Assembly: GCF_003201935.1 (NCBI RefSeq)
Contig: NZ_QJJL01000004.1
Location: 1-64,000, forward strand
Source: Loktanella sp. PT4BL
Lineage (GTDB): Bacteria > Pseudomonadota > Alphaproteobacteria > Rhodobacterales > Rhodobacteraceae
Direction: 5' to 3'
DNA: 64,000 nucleotides
Position numbers and translations under genes: made by a program. Of this stretch, positions 44,404 to 53,558 are shown one piece after another. Under the pieces are notes generated by a model. It made no database searches and was not told the DNA's origin. It saw only the letters and a program-made list of their open reading frames with translations. Each line of letters starts with the position of its first letter. Position 1 is the stretch's first letter.

Positions 44404-45735
44404 TTACCTTCCGCGCGAGACCCATTCGAGGATCTTTGACGAAATCCGTTCGTCCTCGGCCTGCTGTCGTGCCTGCTCGGCCTCTTGTTCCGCCAGTGCT
44501 GCCAAACGCGCCTCTTCTGCCAGGCGTGCCTCTCGGGCCTGACGCGCTGCCTCGATTGCGGCTGCGCGCTCAGCCTCAAGCCGCTTTTGTTCTTCCGCCT
44601 CCAAGGTTTCGCGATTGAACTCTTCAATCCACTCGGGCTTGAAACCATCGCGTCTTGGCGTCACCTCTTTGCGTGGGGCGGGTGTTTCGACGCGCTTCTG
44701 GGCATCTTCGCTCAAGACATGCTTGTTGGTTTCCTCGATCAGCTCGCTCAAGGTTTTTGTCAGGGTCTTGTTTTCCGGTATCTTGACCGTTTTGACCTTC
44801 TTGGTTTCCTGCTCGATCAGGTCCAACCATTCTTTCGCAGACTGGATGCGCTCTTTGGGCGACACGCGCATTGCCTGGTCGATTGCTTGCAAAAATGCGG
44901 TTTCATATTGGGGAAAGCGCCCTGTGATGGGCTCATAAGGATCAGGTTCACCGCCCGCCATCGCTGACACGCGGGTTTGACTGTTGGGCGGTGCCTCACC
45001 CGAAATCAGGTGGTACATTGTGGCGGCCAGTGCATAAAGGTCACTGCAAGGACCCTGCACACCGCCTGCAACGTAGAATTCATGCGGTGAATAGCCGTCT
45101 TTGACAACGAGCATCGTCGACACGGCACTGGTCTTCTGGCTCGCATCCTCACGGGCTGCACCAAAGTCGATCAATGCAGGCGTGCCCCATTTATCCAATA
45201 GGATGTTGTCGGGTGAAATATCACGGTGCAGCAGGTCATTATTGTGGACCAGATCAATGGCATCCAGCACCTTCACCAGAATATCGCGCACCTGATCAGG
45301 GCTCAGCGCGTCATTGTCATCCTCGATCACATCAAGCAGATCGCGCCCTTCGAACAGATCCAGCACCATATAGGCGGTGCCATTTTCCTCGAACGCCTGA
45401 TGGACGCTGACGATATTGGGGTGGCGCAACTTGGCAATACTGCGCGCCTCGCGCATGAACATCTCGACGATCTTGCGGTATTGCGCATCATGGGCGGGTG
45501 CGTTGACGGTCACGCGGTTACCGAAACGCATGCAGACTGATTCAGGAAAACATTCTTTGATGACGACCGGGCGTTCCAGAAACGTGTCCATGGCCAGATA
45601 GGTGATCCCGAATCCACCCGCGCCGATCTGACGGTCGATCTTGAACTTGCCATCCAGCAATTCCAAACCGGTCGGCAGGCCCTGACCCTGACTTTCGTAG
45701 GTCTGCGATGCGTCAATGATGCGTGTTTCTTGCAT
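44404..45735 (-). CDS. Ser/Thr protein kinase with C-terminal coiled coil
   Basis: A Hanks-type protein kinase of 443 residues. IGAGGFGITYLAMD is the glycine loop near residue 37, with VVIKECFPES supplying the Lys. The catalytic loop is LLHRDISPDNILLD, Ile-Ser replacing the more usual Leu-Lys after HRD, and the metal-binding loop is LIDFGAAR. An activation segment, YSPHEFY, is visible. No membrane helix is seen. After the kinase domain (to about 290) comes a Lys/Glu-rich linker, then a long coiled coil of Ala, Glu, Arg and Gln (about 365-430). Substrates are unknown. It is a lone gene, convergent with hisE. Confidence 0.9.
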   Translation of the reverse strand: MQETRIIDASQTYESQGQGLPTGLELLDGKFKIDRQIGAGGFGITYLAMDTFLERPVVIKECFPESVCMRFGNRVTVNAPAHDAQYRKIVEMFMREARSIAKLRHPNIVSVHQAFEENGTAYMVLDLFEGRDLLDVIEDDNDALSPDQVRDILVKVLDAIDLVHNNDLLHRDISPDNILLDKWGTPALIDFGAAREDASQKTSAVSTMLVVKDGYSPHEFYVAGGVQGPCSDLYALAATMYHLISGEAPPNSQTRVSAMAGGEPDPYEPITGRFPQYETAFLQAIDQAMRVSPKERIQSAKEWLDLIEQETKKVKTVKIPENKTLTKTLSELIEETNKHVLSEDAQKRVETPAPRKEVTPRRDGFKPEWIEEFNRETLEAEEQKRLEAERAAAIEAARQAREARLAEEARLAALAEQEAEQARQQAEDERISSKILEWVSRGR

Positions 45736-45943
45736 TGATTATCCATAGTCGTGAAGCACAACGGAAAAACAAAGACTGATACTGGAACTAACCTATAGGT
45801 GTGACGGCGGGCCCATGAGTCAACGACGAAACATTTGCAATTTAATGCGTATAGAATCGGCTTACCGCACCATCTCGTTAAGCCTGTCCGGCAATTGTGC
45901 CATTCTTGTGGCACGTTAGGACTTTTTTAATAAAATCGTTCGT

Positions 45944-46417
45944 TTACAACTGCAACTTTGACGAGATTATGCCCGTAGCAAAACCCGCCATACGCAATTC
46001 CGAGAACAGTCTCTGGTATTCGATCTTCGGACAACGGTCCTCGATCACATCGACACCGCGGGCTTGCGCCTCTGCTGCGGCCTGCGGATGCGACACGCCG
46101 ATCTGCATCCAGATTGTTTGCAGGTCGGGCCAACGTGCAAGTGATGCAGTGACGATTGGCGGGACCTGTTCCGAACGGCGAAAGATATCGACCATATCGA
46201 CCTCATCGGGAATGTCGGACACCTCGCCATAGACCTTTTCCCCCAAGAGCGTCTGACCCGCCAAACCGGGGTTCACAGGGATGATCCGGTAGCCTTTCAG
46301 GCTCAGATAGCGGGCGACATAAAAGCTGGGGCGGACTTCATTTGCAGACACGCCAACGATCGCAATCGTTTTCGTGCGCTTCAGAATCGTACGGAGGTGG
46401 TCATCGGAACAGCTCAT
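45944..46417 (-). CDS. CoA-binding-domain protein (YccU-like)
   Basis: A small Rossmann-fold protein of the CoA_binding_2 family. The ATG at 46417 has AGGG about seven bases upstream and gives MSCSDDHLRTILKRTKTIAI; the longer frame to 46531 is rejected because it crosses the hairpin at 46452. KTIAIVGVSANEVRPSFYVA is the nucleotide-binding start, YRIIPVNPGL is the second strand, and PKIEYQRLF follows near the end. At 157 residues it is normal for the family. Function is not established. Confidence 0.88.
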   Translation of the reverse strand: MSCSDDHLRTILKRTKTIAIVGVSANEVRPSFYVARYLSLKGYRIIPVNPGLAGQTLLGEKVYGEVSDIPDEVDMVDIFRRSEQVPPIVTASLARWPDLQTIWMQIGVSHPQAAAEAQARGVDVIEDRCPKIEYQRLFSELRMAGFATGIISSKLQL

Positions 46418-46451
46418 GGCGCACCCTACACCGGACAATCCAAAGAAAAAA

Positions 46452-46472
46452 GCGCCCGGCAAAACCGGGCGC
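46452..46472 (-). terminator. Intrinsic terminator, minus orientation
   Basis: GCGCCCGG pairs with CCGGGCGC around a five-base loop. On the minus strand it is followed by TTTTTTCTTTGG. It fits as the terminator of the minus-strand rlmB/zinc-ribbon unit, whose last gene ends at 46614. Confidence 0.85.
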
Positions 46473-46613
46473 AAGTCGTGGAACGAGGGACAGTGAGACA
46501 AAGCGCGCGTGTTCCGGAGACGCGCTTTCAATTCTTATCTTTGCACGGGAGGTGCACAAACGAAGGGGTACTCAGGCAAATGTGATGCGGCGTGTGCAAT
46601 GCGCGATGACGGG

Positions 46614-46925
46614 TCAGTCGAAAATCTCGTCAACCACATCTTCGACAACATCCCAGATTTGCGACATCACGCGGCGGCCAAAGCCCTTGGATTTCTTGCG
46701 CTTTACGGGCCGCTCATACCGGTATTCGGGATATTTCTCGACCCGTTTGCGCGGCGTTGGGCGGGCGGGTGCTACCGCTGGTGCAGTTTGCTTTGGCAAC
46801 ATCTTGAGCGCCCGCAGGGGTGCGCCACAGTTGCTGCATGTCAGCTCATGCCGGTCGTGGCCGCGCAGGACAAGAGCCGCTTTGGTGCCGCAATAACAAC
46901 ATGTCGCAATCTTTGTGGCACCCAT
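46614..46925 (-). CDS. Small zinc-ribbon protein
   Basis: A 103-residue protein with two CxxC knuckles, CCYCGTKAAL and LTCSNCGAPL, which should bind one zinc. A Pro-rich basic middle (ARPTPRKRVEKYPEYRYERP) and a C-terminal amphipathic, acidic helix (QIWDVVEDVVDEIFD) follow. I do not recognise a named family. It starts 17 bases after rlmB and is probably co-transcribed with it. The zinc ribbon and basic linker suggest nucleic-acid or protein binding. Confidence 0.75.
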   Translation of the reverse strand: MGATKIATCCYCGTKAALVLRGHDRHELTCSNCGAPLRALKMLPKQTAPAVAPARPTPRKRVEKYPEYRYERPVKRKKSKGFGRRVMSQIWDVVEDVVDEIFD

Positions 46926-46942
46926 CAATCCGGTCCTGTCCT

Positions 46943-47719
46943 TCAGCCTTTGACAGCATATAGGGCAACTGCCGCAGCATTTGAGACGTTGAGCGAACCA
47001 AATCCGGCTGCTGCGTCGATTTTCACCAGTTCGTCGCAGGTTTCGCGCGTTTTTTCACGCAGTCCCGGCCCTTCTGCGCCCATCACAAGCGCGACAGGAC
47101 GATCGCGCTTGCCTTCAACCGCGGCCTCGATTGTAGTTTCAGCCTCACCATCAAGGCCCAGCACAAGATAGCCCATGCCCTTCAGCGCCTCCATGGCATC
47201 CGCCAGATTGCGCACCCGCAAATAGGGTTGCCGTTCCAGAGCACCACTAGCCGTTTTCGCCAAAGCGCCTGTCTCGGGGGCGGAATGACGCTGGACCGCG
47301 ACAACAGCGCGCGCGCCGAATACCTCGGCAGAGCGCAGGATCGCACCCACATTGTGGGGATCGGTCACGCGGTCAAGCAGCACAATGCGTGGCGGCATGG
47401 GGCCATCGCCAAGCGCCACATCTTGCAGGCTGCCCCAATCGAGCGGTTTCACTTCCAGTGCCGCCCCCTGATGCACCGACTGCGGATCAAGCGGCGCTGC
47501 GAATTTGCGCGGATCGGAGATCTCGGGTTCCATCCCGCTTTGCGCCACGGCATCGCCGAGGCGTTCCAGCGCATTGCGCGTCACCACCAGCCGCAGCTTG
47601 GTACGGGCGGGATTTTCCAGCGCGTCACGCACCGCATGTAGACCAAACAGCCAAACGGTTTCCTGCGCGGCAATCCTTTTGCCCTGCTCTTTTGCAATCA
47701 CCCACTTTGGCTTTTTCAT
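46943..47719 (-). CDS. rlmB: 23S rRNA (guanosine-2'-O)-methyltransferase
   Basis: A SPOUT-class (TrmH family) RNA methyltransferase; RlmB modifies G2251 of 23S rRNA. The N-terminal substrate-binding domain covers about residues 20-95 (ETVWLFGLHAVRDALENPA). The knotted catalytic domain shows LLDRVTDPHNVGAILRSAEV, LVMGAEGPGLR and SLNVSNAAAVALYA, the three SPOUT motifs. At 258 residues it fits RlmB. Other TrmH-family targets cannot be excluded. Confidence 0.92.
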   Translation of the reverse strand: MKKPKWVIAKEQGKRIAAQETVWLFGLHAVRDALENPARTKLRLVVTRNALERLGDAVAQSGMEPEISDPRKFAAPLDPQSVHQGAALEVKPLDWGSLQDVALGDGPMPPRIVLLDRVTDPHNVGAILRSAEVFGARAVVAVQRHSAPETGALAKTASGALERQPYLRVRNLADAMEALKGMGYLVLGLDGEAETTIEAAVEGKRDRPVALVMGAEGPGLREKTRETCDELVKIDAAAGFGSLNVSNAAAVALYAVKG

Positions 47720-47845
47720 CTGCTTTCCTATCGCGCATGTTCGCCCCCGCGATACCCCACTCGGGCGTGGCTGTGAAGAGGATCACATTTAACCCCACTT
47801 TTGCGGTTGACGCACCCTGGGGGCGCGGGTAATCAGCGCTTGGTT

Positions 47846-47929
47846 GGGCGACAGGCCGCAAGGTGTGGCAGGGGACTGTAACTCCCTCGAGGCGACTCAC
47901 GCCTGGTTCGATTCCAGGGTCGCCCACCA
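47846..47929 (+). tRNA. tRNA-Tyr (GTA)
   Basis: A class II tRNA with a long variable arm. The acceptor GGGCGAC pairs with GTCGCCC, followed by A and an encoded CCA. The anticodon stem GGGGA/TCCCT holds loop CTGTAAC with anticodon GTA at 47878-47880. The variable arm is CGAGGCGACTCACG, and the T arm is CCTGGTTCGATTCCAGG. A run of T follows directly. Confidence 0.96.
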
Positions 47930-48162
47930 TTTTTCAGACAATGTGAGTCAGCCACGACGCAGTGCAGGTGCCTTACCGGCAGCCTCGGTGCGCCTTGTCT
48001 TGGCGGCTAACGGCAACGCCCGCATCATCGCCAACCGGTCGCGCGGGGGCAGTTGACCCTCGACGTGGACTTGCTGTTCCGCGATGATGAGGTGACAGTC
48101 AGAGGGCGGGTCGTTTTCGATACCCTTGACATGATCGCACGTCCCTCGGAAAGCCGGACCAA

Positions 48163-50052
48163 ATGCAACAGACCACCAACGACCGATTGAAGACAGCCCT
48201 GTTGCTGTTGTCCGTCGCGGGCCTGTTGGCGGGTCTTGCATTCTACTTCACTGGCCGCACTGATACCGCCAGTTTCCTCTGGTTTCTAGGCGTTGTGCCC
48301 GTACTCGTGGCGCTTGTGGTCGAGATCATCCGCAGCCTCTGGCAAGGCGAGCTGGGATTGGATATCGTCGCAGCGCTCTCAATGACCGCAGCACTTGTCT
48401 TTGGTGAAACACTGGCCGCAGCCGTCGTCGCGGTCATGTATTCCGGCGGCACGTTTCTGGAAAGCTTCGCCGAAGGCCGCGCGCGGCGTGAAATGCATGA
48501 CCTGTTGTCACGCGTGCCCCGCACGGCAACCCGACACAAGAATGGTGGTTTGGAAGACATCCCGCTGGAGGACATTCAACCGGGTGACCTCTTGCTGATC
48601 CGGCAGGGCGACGTTGTTCCCGTCGATGGCACGGTCGCCTCGGAGGGCGCTTTCGTCGATACGTCGGCACTTACAGGTGAATCGTTGCCCGTGCGTCTGC
48701 TCCACGGCGCAGAGGCCTTGAGCGGCGCGACAAATGCGGGCGAACCCTTTGACCTGATAGCAACGCGGTTGGCCGAGGACAGCACCTATGCCGGAATCGT
48801 GCGTCTGGTCGAAGAGGCCCAACGCTCCAAAGCGCCCATGGCACGCCTCGCGGATCGGTGGTCCCTCGGATTTCTTGCCGTCACAGTCTCGATTGCTTTT
48901 GCCGCATGGTGGCTCACCGGCGATCCGATCCGGGCGGTGGCCGTGCTTGTGGTGGCGACGCCCTGCCCTTTGATCCTTGCCGTGCCCGTCGCACTGGTGG
49001 CCGGTCTGTCGCGCGCCGCGCATTTCGGTATCTTGATCAAAGGTGCCGGACCGCTTGAGACGATGGCTCGGGTCGGGACGCTGATCCTCGACAAGACCGG
49101 CACACTGACCGACGGGCGACCGCAGATTGTGTCCATTGACAGCCGCGACGGCAGTGATGGCGATGAAATCCTGCGTCTTGCCGCGGCACTTGATCAGGTG
49201 TCAAAGCACCCGGTCGCCCAAGCCGTCGTCGCGGCGGCGAAAGCACGCGATCTTGCGTTACCGATACCGTCAGAGGTTACCGAGATCCCCGGAGAGGGGG
49301 TGATTGGCCAAGTCGAGGGAAACAGCGTGATCGTGGGCGGAGCCGATTTTGTCGCCCAACGTATCGGGCATCCGGAGGACGATCACCCCGCTGGCGCAGC
49401 AGGTTCTGTTCTTGTTGCCATTGCGGTTGACGGCAAAATGGCCGGATATCTCGTGATGGCCGATCCCTTGCGTGACGGGACAGACGCCATGCTTGCGCGA
49501 CTGCGCCGCGAAGGGATCACACGCCTACTTCTGGCAACAGGCGACAGGGCGGCGGTCGCAGAGCGGATCACCAAGGGTCTCGGGTTCGACAGTGTCCAGG
49601 CGGGGCTGACACCCGATATGAAGGTAGAGCTGGTGCTGGAAGAGCGCAAAAGCAGTCCGGTGATGATGGTTGGAGACGGCGTGAATGATGCGCCGGCCCT
49701 TGCCGCCGCAGATGTAGGCGTCGCCATGGGCGCGCGGGGTGCTGCCGCATCGGCCGAGGCGGCAGATGTTGTGTTGCTGGTGGACAGGGTTGACCGTCTG
49801 GGTCAGGGGATCGAAATTGCGCGCCGTGCCCGCCGTATCGCGATTGAAAGTGTAGTCGCGGGGATCGGCCTGTCGGTTGCAGGCATGATTGCCGCGGCCT
49901 TTGGCTATCTGACGCCGGTTCAAGGAGCCCTGTTGCAAGAAGCGATCGACGTGGCCGTCATTCTGAACGCACTGCGTGCGCTTTGGATTGAACCGGCAGG
50001 CACAACAGAAAACCGGAACACGTTCGGAGCTGACAGCGAAGCACCGGTATAG
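48163..50052 (+). CDS. P1B-type heavy-metal ATPase
   Basis: A metal-exporting P-type ATPase of the inner membrane, 629 residues. It has no N-terminal metal-binding domain. LTGESLPV (actuator loop), DKTGTLTDG (phosphorylated Asp), SKHPVAQAVV (the His-Pro locus of P1B pumps) and GDGVNDAPALAAADVGVAMG are all present. The membrane metal site reads VVATPCPLILAV, a Thr-Pro-Cys motif in place of the Cys-Pro-Cys of copper and zinc pumps. The metal is therefore not predictable by simple rule. It follows tRNA-Tyr and stands upstream of two glycosyltransferase genes, with no regulator adjacent. Confidence 0.92.
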   Translation: MQQTTNDRLKTALLLLSVAGLLAGLAFYFTGRTDTASFLWFLGVVPVLVALVVEIIRSLWQGELGLDIVAALSMTAALVFGETLAAAVVAVMYSGGTFLESFAEGRARREMHDLLSRVPRTATRHKNGGLEDIPLEDIQPGDLLLIRQGDVVPVDGTVASEGAFVDTSALTGESLPVRLLHGAEALSGATNAGEPFDLIATRLAEDSTYAGIVRLVEEAQRSKAPMARLADRWSLGFLAVTVSIAFAAWWLTGDPIRAVAVLVVATPCPLILAVPVALVAGLSRAAHFGILIKGAGPLETMARVGTLILDKTGTLTDGRPQIVSIDSRDGSDGDEILRLAAALDQVSKHPVAQAVVAAAKARDLALPIPSEVTEIPGEGVIGQVEGNSVIVGGADFVAQRIGHPEDDHPAGAAGSVLVAIAVDGKMAGYLVMADPLRDGTDAMLARLRREGITRLLLATGDRAAVAERITKGLGFDSVQAGLTPDMKVELVLEERKSSPVMMVGDGVNDAPALAAADVGVAMGARGAAASAEAADVVLLVDRVDRLGQGIEIARRARRIAIESVVAGIGLSVAGMIAAAFGYLTPVQGALLQEAIDVAVILNALRALWIEPAGTTENRNTFGADSEAPV

Positions 50053-50168
50053 GCTGGACGAAAACGGCGAATTCATCCAATGTTACAGGGAAATCTTAAA
50101 GTAGTGCAGCCGGCCGTCTCCACGCAGGAGATAAAGCCCTGCGTCGTCAGTTCAGGTCCGGTTCCTTA

Positions 50169-51749
50169 ATGATCCCCAAGATAATCCATCAAACATGGCG
50201 CGATCATGATCTGCCGGTCCCGAAGGCGTGGCCCGAGAGCTGGCAGCGACATAATCCGGATTGGGAATACCGTCTTTGGACCGACGACGATCTGCTTGCA
50301 TTCGTTCGGCAATGTTACCCCGAGTTGGAGGCGCTCTATCTGTCGTATCCAAAGCCGGTGCAGCGTGCGGACACGGCCCGCTATCTGATCTTGCACCACC
50401 ACGGCGGCGTTTACGCTGATATCGACACGGAATGTATGGCCCCGCTTGATCTTATCGCAGGCGAAGAGCGGATCATCTTTTCCGCAGAACCGCTTGAGCA
50501 GGCATTCCATGCACATCGTTTGGGCATGGATCTGGTACTGTCAAACGCGGTGATGGCAAGCCCCAAGGGACACCCGTTCTGGCCCTATCTCTGCAAGGCG
50601 ATGGTCCGTTGTCAGCATGGCAAGTCGCATATCCTCGAAACAACGGGGCCGCTTTTGCTGACAGGGGCGTATGAGACCTATCGCGACAAGGATACAATCT
50701 CGGTCAGTTCCTGCCATCTCTTCAATCCGCTCAATATGGCATTGACCGCCAGCCCCAGCCCCCGTTTCGGGGACTACGCGCATCACACAGTTGCGCACCA
50801 TTATTGGGGCAGTACCTGGTTCTCTCGGACTAGAAACACACGGCGCATGCGTTTGGAATTGAAATTGCGCAGAGCGATCCACCAGCTCACCCGTGGTCCT
50901 GTGCTGACAAGGACAGAAATGGCAAAGCAGATTGATACGGCTGTCCTGCACCGACCGATCAACCCGCAAGACGTGAATATCTCCATTCTGATCCCTGTCC
51001 GCGATGCAGCCCCATTCCTTGAACGCTGTTTTGAACTTCTGACACAGCTGACCTACCCCAAAGACCGCCTCAAGATCGTCTTTTGTGAAGGCGATAGCCG
51101 CGATGACACGCAGGAAAGGCTTGCCGAACTGGTATCGACCCACAAACACATGTTTCGCGCCATTGAAGTGACCACTTTGGAAGTCAACTCAACCCTCGAC
51201 CGCGCCAAACGATGGTTGCCTGCCTTGCAGCGCGAACGCCGGTCAAATCTGGCAAAGGTCCGCAATCATCTGATTGATCACGGGATCACGGAGAACGACG
51301 ATTGGGCACTCTGGATTGATGTTGACGTCTGCGATTACGCGCCCGAGATCATCGAACGCCTGCTGTCGGAACACGAGAAAGTCGTGACACCTGACTGTGT
51401 GTTGGACTGGGACGGGCCAAGCTATGATAGGAACGCTTTCAACGATGCCGGCGAACGCAAGAACCTGACCTACTACAGGTGGGTCAGGAACGGCATCTAC
51501 ATGCCGCCCGCGCATCACCGCGCGCGCAGGCATCTTCATGTGTTGCGGTCTTTGAACCGCGTGCCCTTGGCATCTGTCGGGGGAACGATGCTCTTGGTCC
51601 ATGCTGCGGTTCATAAGGCTGGCCTGCGGTTTACCGAACTGCCCTACGATGACTTGCTTGAAACCGAAGGCTTCGGGCGGATGTGTTGCGATTTTGGAGT
51701 GCTGCCGATCGGGCTGCCAAATGTGCAAATCCGCCACGTCAGGAGTTAG
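50169..51749 (+). CDS. Two-domain glycosyltransferase: GT32-like plus Anp1-like
   Basis: A 526-residue protein that looks like two glycosyltransferases in one chain. Residues 1-120 resemble GT32 (Och1/capsular type): PKIIHQTWRDHDLPVPKAW, then RADTARYLILHHHGGVYADI, with DIDTE as the metal-binding motif. From about residue 265 the chain matches the Anp1 family known from fungal mannan polymerases: NISILIPVRDAAPFLERCFE, WALWIDVDVCDYAPEIIERL, GGTMLLVHAAVHKAGLRF and ETEGFGRMCCDFGVLPIGLP. The second DxD is DVDV. There is no signal peptide. Mannose use is plausible from the family but not shown. It begins about 115 bases after the metal ATPase. Confidence 0.8.
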   Translation: MIPKIIHQTWRDHDLPVPKAWPESWQRHNPDWEYRLWTDDDLLAFVRQCYPELEALYLSYPKPVQRADTARYLILHHHGGVYADIDTECMAPLDLIAGEERIIFSAEPLEQAFHAHRLGMDLVLSNAVMASPKGHPFWPYLCKAMVRCQHGKSHILETTGPLLLTGAYETYRDKDTISVSSCHLFNPLNMALTASPSPRFGDYAHHTVAHHYWGSTWFSRTRNTRRMRLELKLRRAIHQLTRGPVLTRTEMAKQIDTAVLHRPINPQDVNISILIPVRDAAPFLERCFELLTQLTYPKDRLKIVFCEGDSRDDTQERLAELVSTHKHMFRAIEVTTLEVNSTLDRAKRWLPALQRERRSNLAKVRNHLIDHGITENDDWALWIDVDVCDYAPEIIERLLSEHEKVVTPDCVLDWDGPSYDRNAFNDAGERKNLTYYRWVRNGIYMPPAHHRARRHLHVLRSLNRVPLASVGGTMLLVHAAVHKAGLRFTELPYDDLLETEGFGRMCCDFGVLPIGLPNVQIRHVRS

Positions 51750-51833
51750 GGGACGCGTGCATAACGCGCACCTGTTGCACCTCGCCTCTGCGCACGGCTA
51801 GAAAGGCAAAACTTTTACAGGATCAGCCCATCT

Positions 51834-52835
51834 ATGGCCAAGCCGCCGAAATCGACAGCCCCTTTCAATATCCTGATCATCGGGCAAGGCGGACGTCTTG
51901 AATATGAGGCGCTGCTTTTCGCAGCCTCGTTGCGCAGCTATGCGCCCAAGTTCACGGGCAAGCTCTATGTTGCCGAACCGCAGCCCGGCCCGCTATGGGA
52001 CCGCGACCCGCGCATGTCCGCACCCGTCAAAGCTCAGCTTGCCGCCTCGGGTGCACAGGTTGTCCCCTTCGTCTCCCGCCATTTCGGCCAGTCCTATCCC
52101 TACGGCAACAAGATCGAAGGATTACAGGTCCTGCCCGCAGGCGAGCCCTTTATTTTCTTCGATACCGACACGCTGATCACCGGTGAATTGGCCGATATCC
52201 CTTTCGATTTCACCCGCCCTGCCGCATCCATGCAACGCGAGGGCACATGGCCTGTCGAAGAACTGTACTGGCCCGGCTACAGCGCGATATGGAAGTCGCT
52301 TTATGACCGTTTTGGGCTGGATTTTGAAAGCTCGCTCGACCGCACGCAGCCGGATGAATATTGGGAACGCTATCTGTACTTCAACGCCGGTTGGTTTTTC
52401 GGGGCGGACCCTGCGGAGTTCGGTCAGAGGTTTACCGATTATGCGGTCAGCGTGCGCGACAACCCTCCGACTGAACTGGTCATCCAGCCGCTTGACCCCT
52501 GGCTCGATCAGATCGTCCTGCCCTTGGTTATTCATGGCTTGGGTGGCGGCAGACCGGGGTCGGAACTGGCGGGGCTCGACGGGGGTGTCAGCTACCATTA
52601 CCGGCTCTTGCCGCTGTTCTATGCAACTGCGACAGATCGACAGGTGGCCGTGCTGGAAGAGGTCACGGCGCCCAACAAGATCAAGAAGCTTCTCAAGCTT
52701 TACGAGCCGTTCAAGCGGATGGTCTATCAGGGACGCGGTACAAAGGTGCGCGCCCTGTTTGATCGCAACAACCTGCCCCGCCACGAAAAAGCGATCCGGA
52801 ACCAGATCAAGGCGGCAGGATTCTGGATGCGATGA
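51834..52835 (+). CDS. Putative GT-A-type glycosyltransferase, unassigned
   Basis: A 333-residue protein with a nucleotide-sugar-transferase look. The N-terminal strand NILIIGQGGRLEYEALLFAA is followed by strand-helix pairs, and a DxD-type motif stands after a hydrophobic strand in FIFFDTDTLI near residue 112. YLYFNAGWFFGADP near 185 is reminiscent of GT8-like acceptor regions. There are no membrane segments. The C-terminus is basic. I cannot place it in a named family. It follows the two-domain transferase by 84 bases in the same direction and probably acts on the same glycan. Confidence 0.65.
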   Translation: MAKPPKSTAPFNILIIGQGGRLEYEALLFAASLRSYAPKFTGKLYVAEPQPGPLWDRDPRMSAPVKAQLAASGAQVVPFVSRHFGQSYPYGNKIEGLQVLPAGEPFIFFDTDTLITGELADIPFDFTRPAASMQREGTWPVEELYWPGYSAIWKSLYDRFGLDFESSLDRTQPDEYWERYLYFNAGWFFGADPAEFGQRFTDYAVSVRDNPPTELVIQPLDPWLDQIVLPLVIHGLGGGRPGSELAGLDGGVSYHYRLLPLFYATATDRQVAVLEEVTAPNKIKKLLKLYEPFKRMVYQGRGTKVRALFDRNNLPRHEKAIRNQIKAAGFWMR

Positions 52836-52859
52836 CTGCGGCGCTGGTGCGCGCGCATA

Positions 52860-53558
52860 TTAAAGCCGACTGGAAACGCCTGGAATATCGACGGTTCCAA
52901 ACACGCGGCCCGTCGGCGAACCGGTTGGTGAACCACCCACAGGTTCCTCACTGACACCCAAAGTCAGGATACCTTCTACGGCGGCAATCTCCGGTGGCAT
53001 CGCAATCCTGACTGTGTCGCCCTGCGGCCAGAGCCCCACAGATGTGGCCGGCTCTCCCTCGCCATGCGCCCAGACTTGCAAAATGCGGCCTTCGGGGGCG
53101 GCACCGGCCGTACGGGTCAGAAAGACCTCATTGGTCGATTTATCGACAACGGCCACGACACGGAAATCCCCGGCTTCGGAAACGATCTCTGCCGTATAGA
53201 GCGGCCCACCGTCCGCAGGAGGATTGCCAAGACCGGAGGAGAGCAAAAACGCCAGCAAAAGCACGCTCAGGGCACTGACCCCTTGCCAGAGCCAAAGCCG
53301 CGCCCACCACGGTTTACGTTCTGGCGTCGGGAACAGTTCCGCAAAAAGCGCCTGCTTGACGGCAGGCCGCGGCGCAACCGGTGCCAGTTCGTCAGTCATC
53401 GACGCCAAGCGCATTTCCCAATCCGTCACCGCTTGGGCGAAGGCGCGGTCGGTCGCCAACAAACGCTTGGCCTCGGCCAATTCCTCGCCCGTCAACAGCC
53501 CCATTGCATATTCTGCGGCCATGACGTCCATCTCGTCGGGTGCTTGCTCTGTGGTCAT
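52860..53558 (-). CDS. RskA-type anti-sigma factor
   Basis: A single-pass membrane anti-sigma factor that holds its ECF sigma inactive. The ATG at 53558 overlaps the sigma stop codon as ATGA, giving MTTEQAPDEMDVMAAEYAMG. The N-terminal anti-sigma domain is AAEYAMGLLTGEELAEAKRL. A membrane helix follows near residue 97 (GVSALSVLLLAFLLSSGLG), then the RskA-type periplasmic domain with FLTRTAGAAPEGRILQVWAH and LTLGVSEEPVGGSPTGSPTG. No zinc-binding His-Cys-Cys motif is seen in the N-terminus. Loss of the protein by regulated proteolysis is the usual release mechanism in the family. Confidence 0.9.
   Translation of the reverse strand: MTTEQAPDEMDVMAAEYAMGLLTGEELAEAKRLLATDRAFAQAVTDWEMRLASMTDELAPVAPRPAVKQALFAELFPTPERKPWWARLWLWQGVSALSVLLLAFLLSSGLGNPPADGGPLYTAEIVSEAGDFRVVAVVDKSTNEVFLTRTAGAAPEGRILQVWAHGEGEPATSVGLWPQGDTVRIAMPPEIAAVEGILTLGVSEEPVGGSPTGSPTGRVFGTVDIPGVSSRL

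Noticed and set aside
47948..48241. 97-residue minus-strand frame between tRNA-Tyr and the metal ATPase
   Set aside because: Part of it looks protein-like, but there is no suitable start codon or ribosome-binding site in frame, and it overlaps the ATPase start. Too weak to list as a gene.
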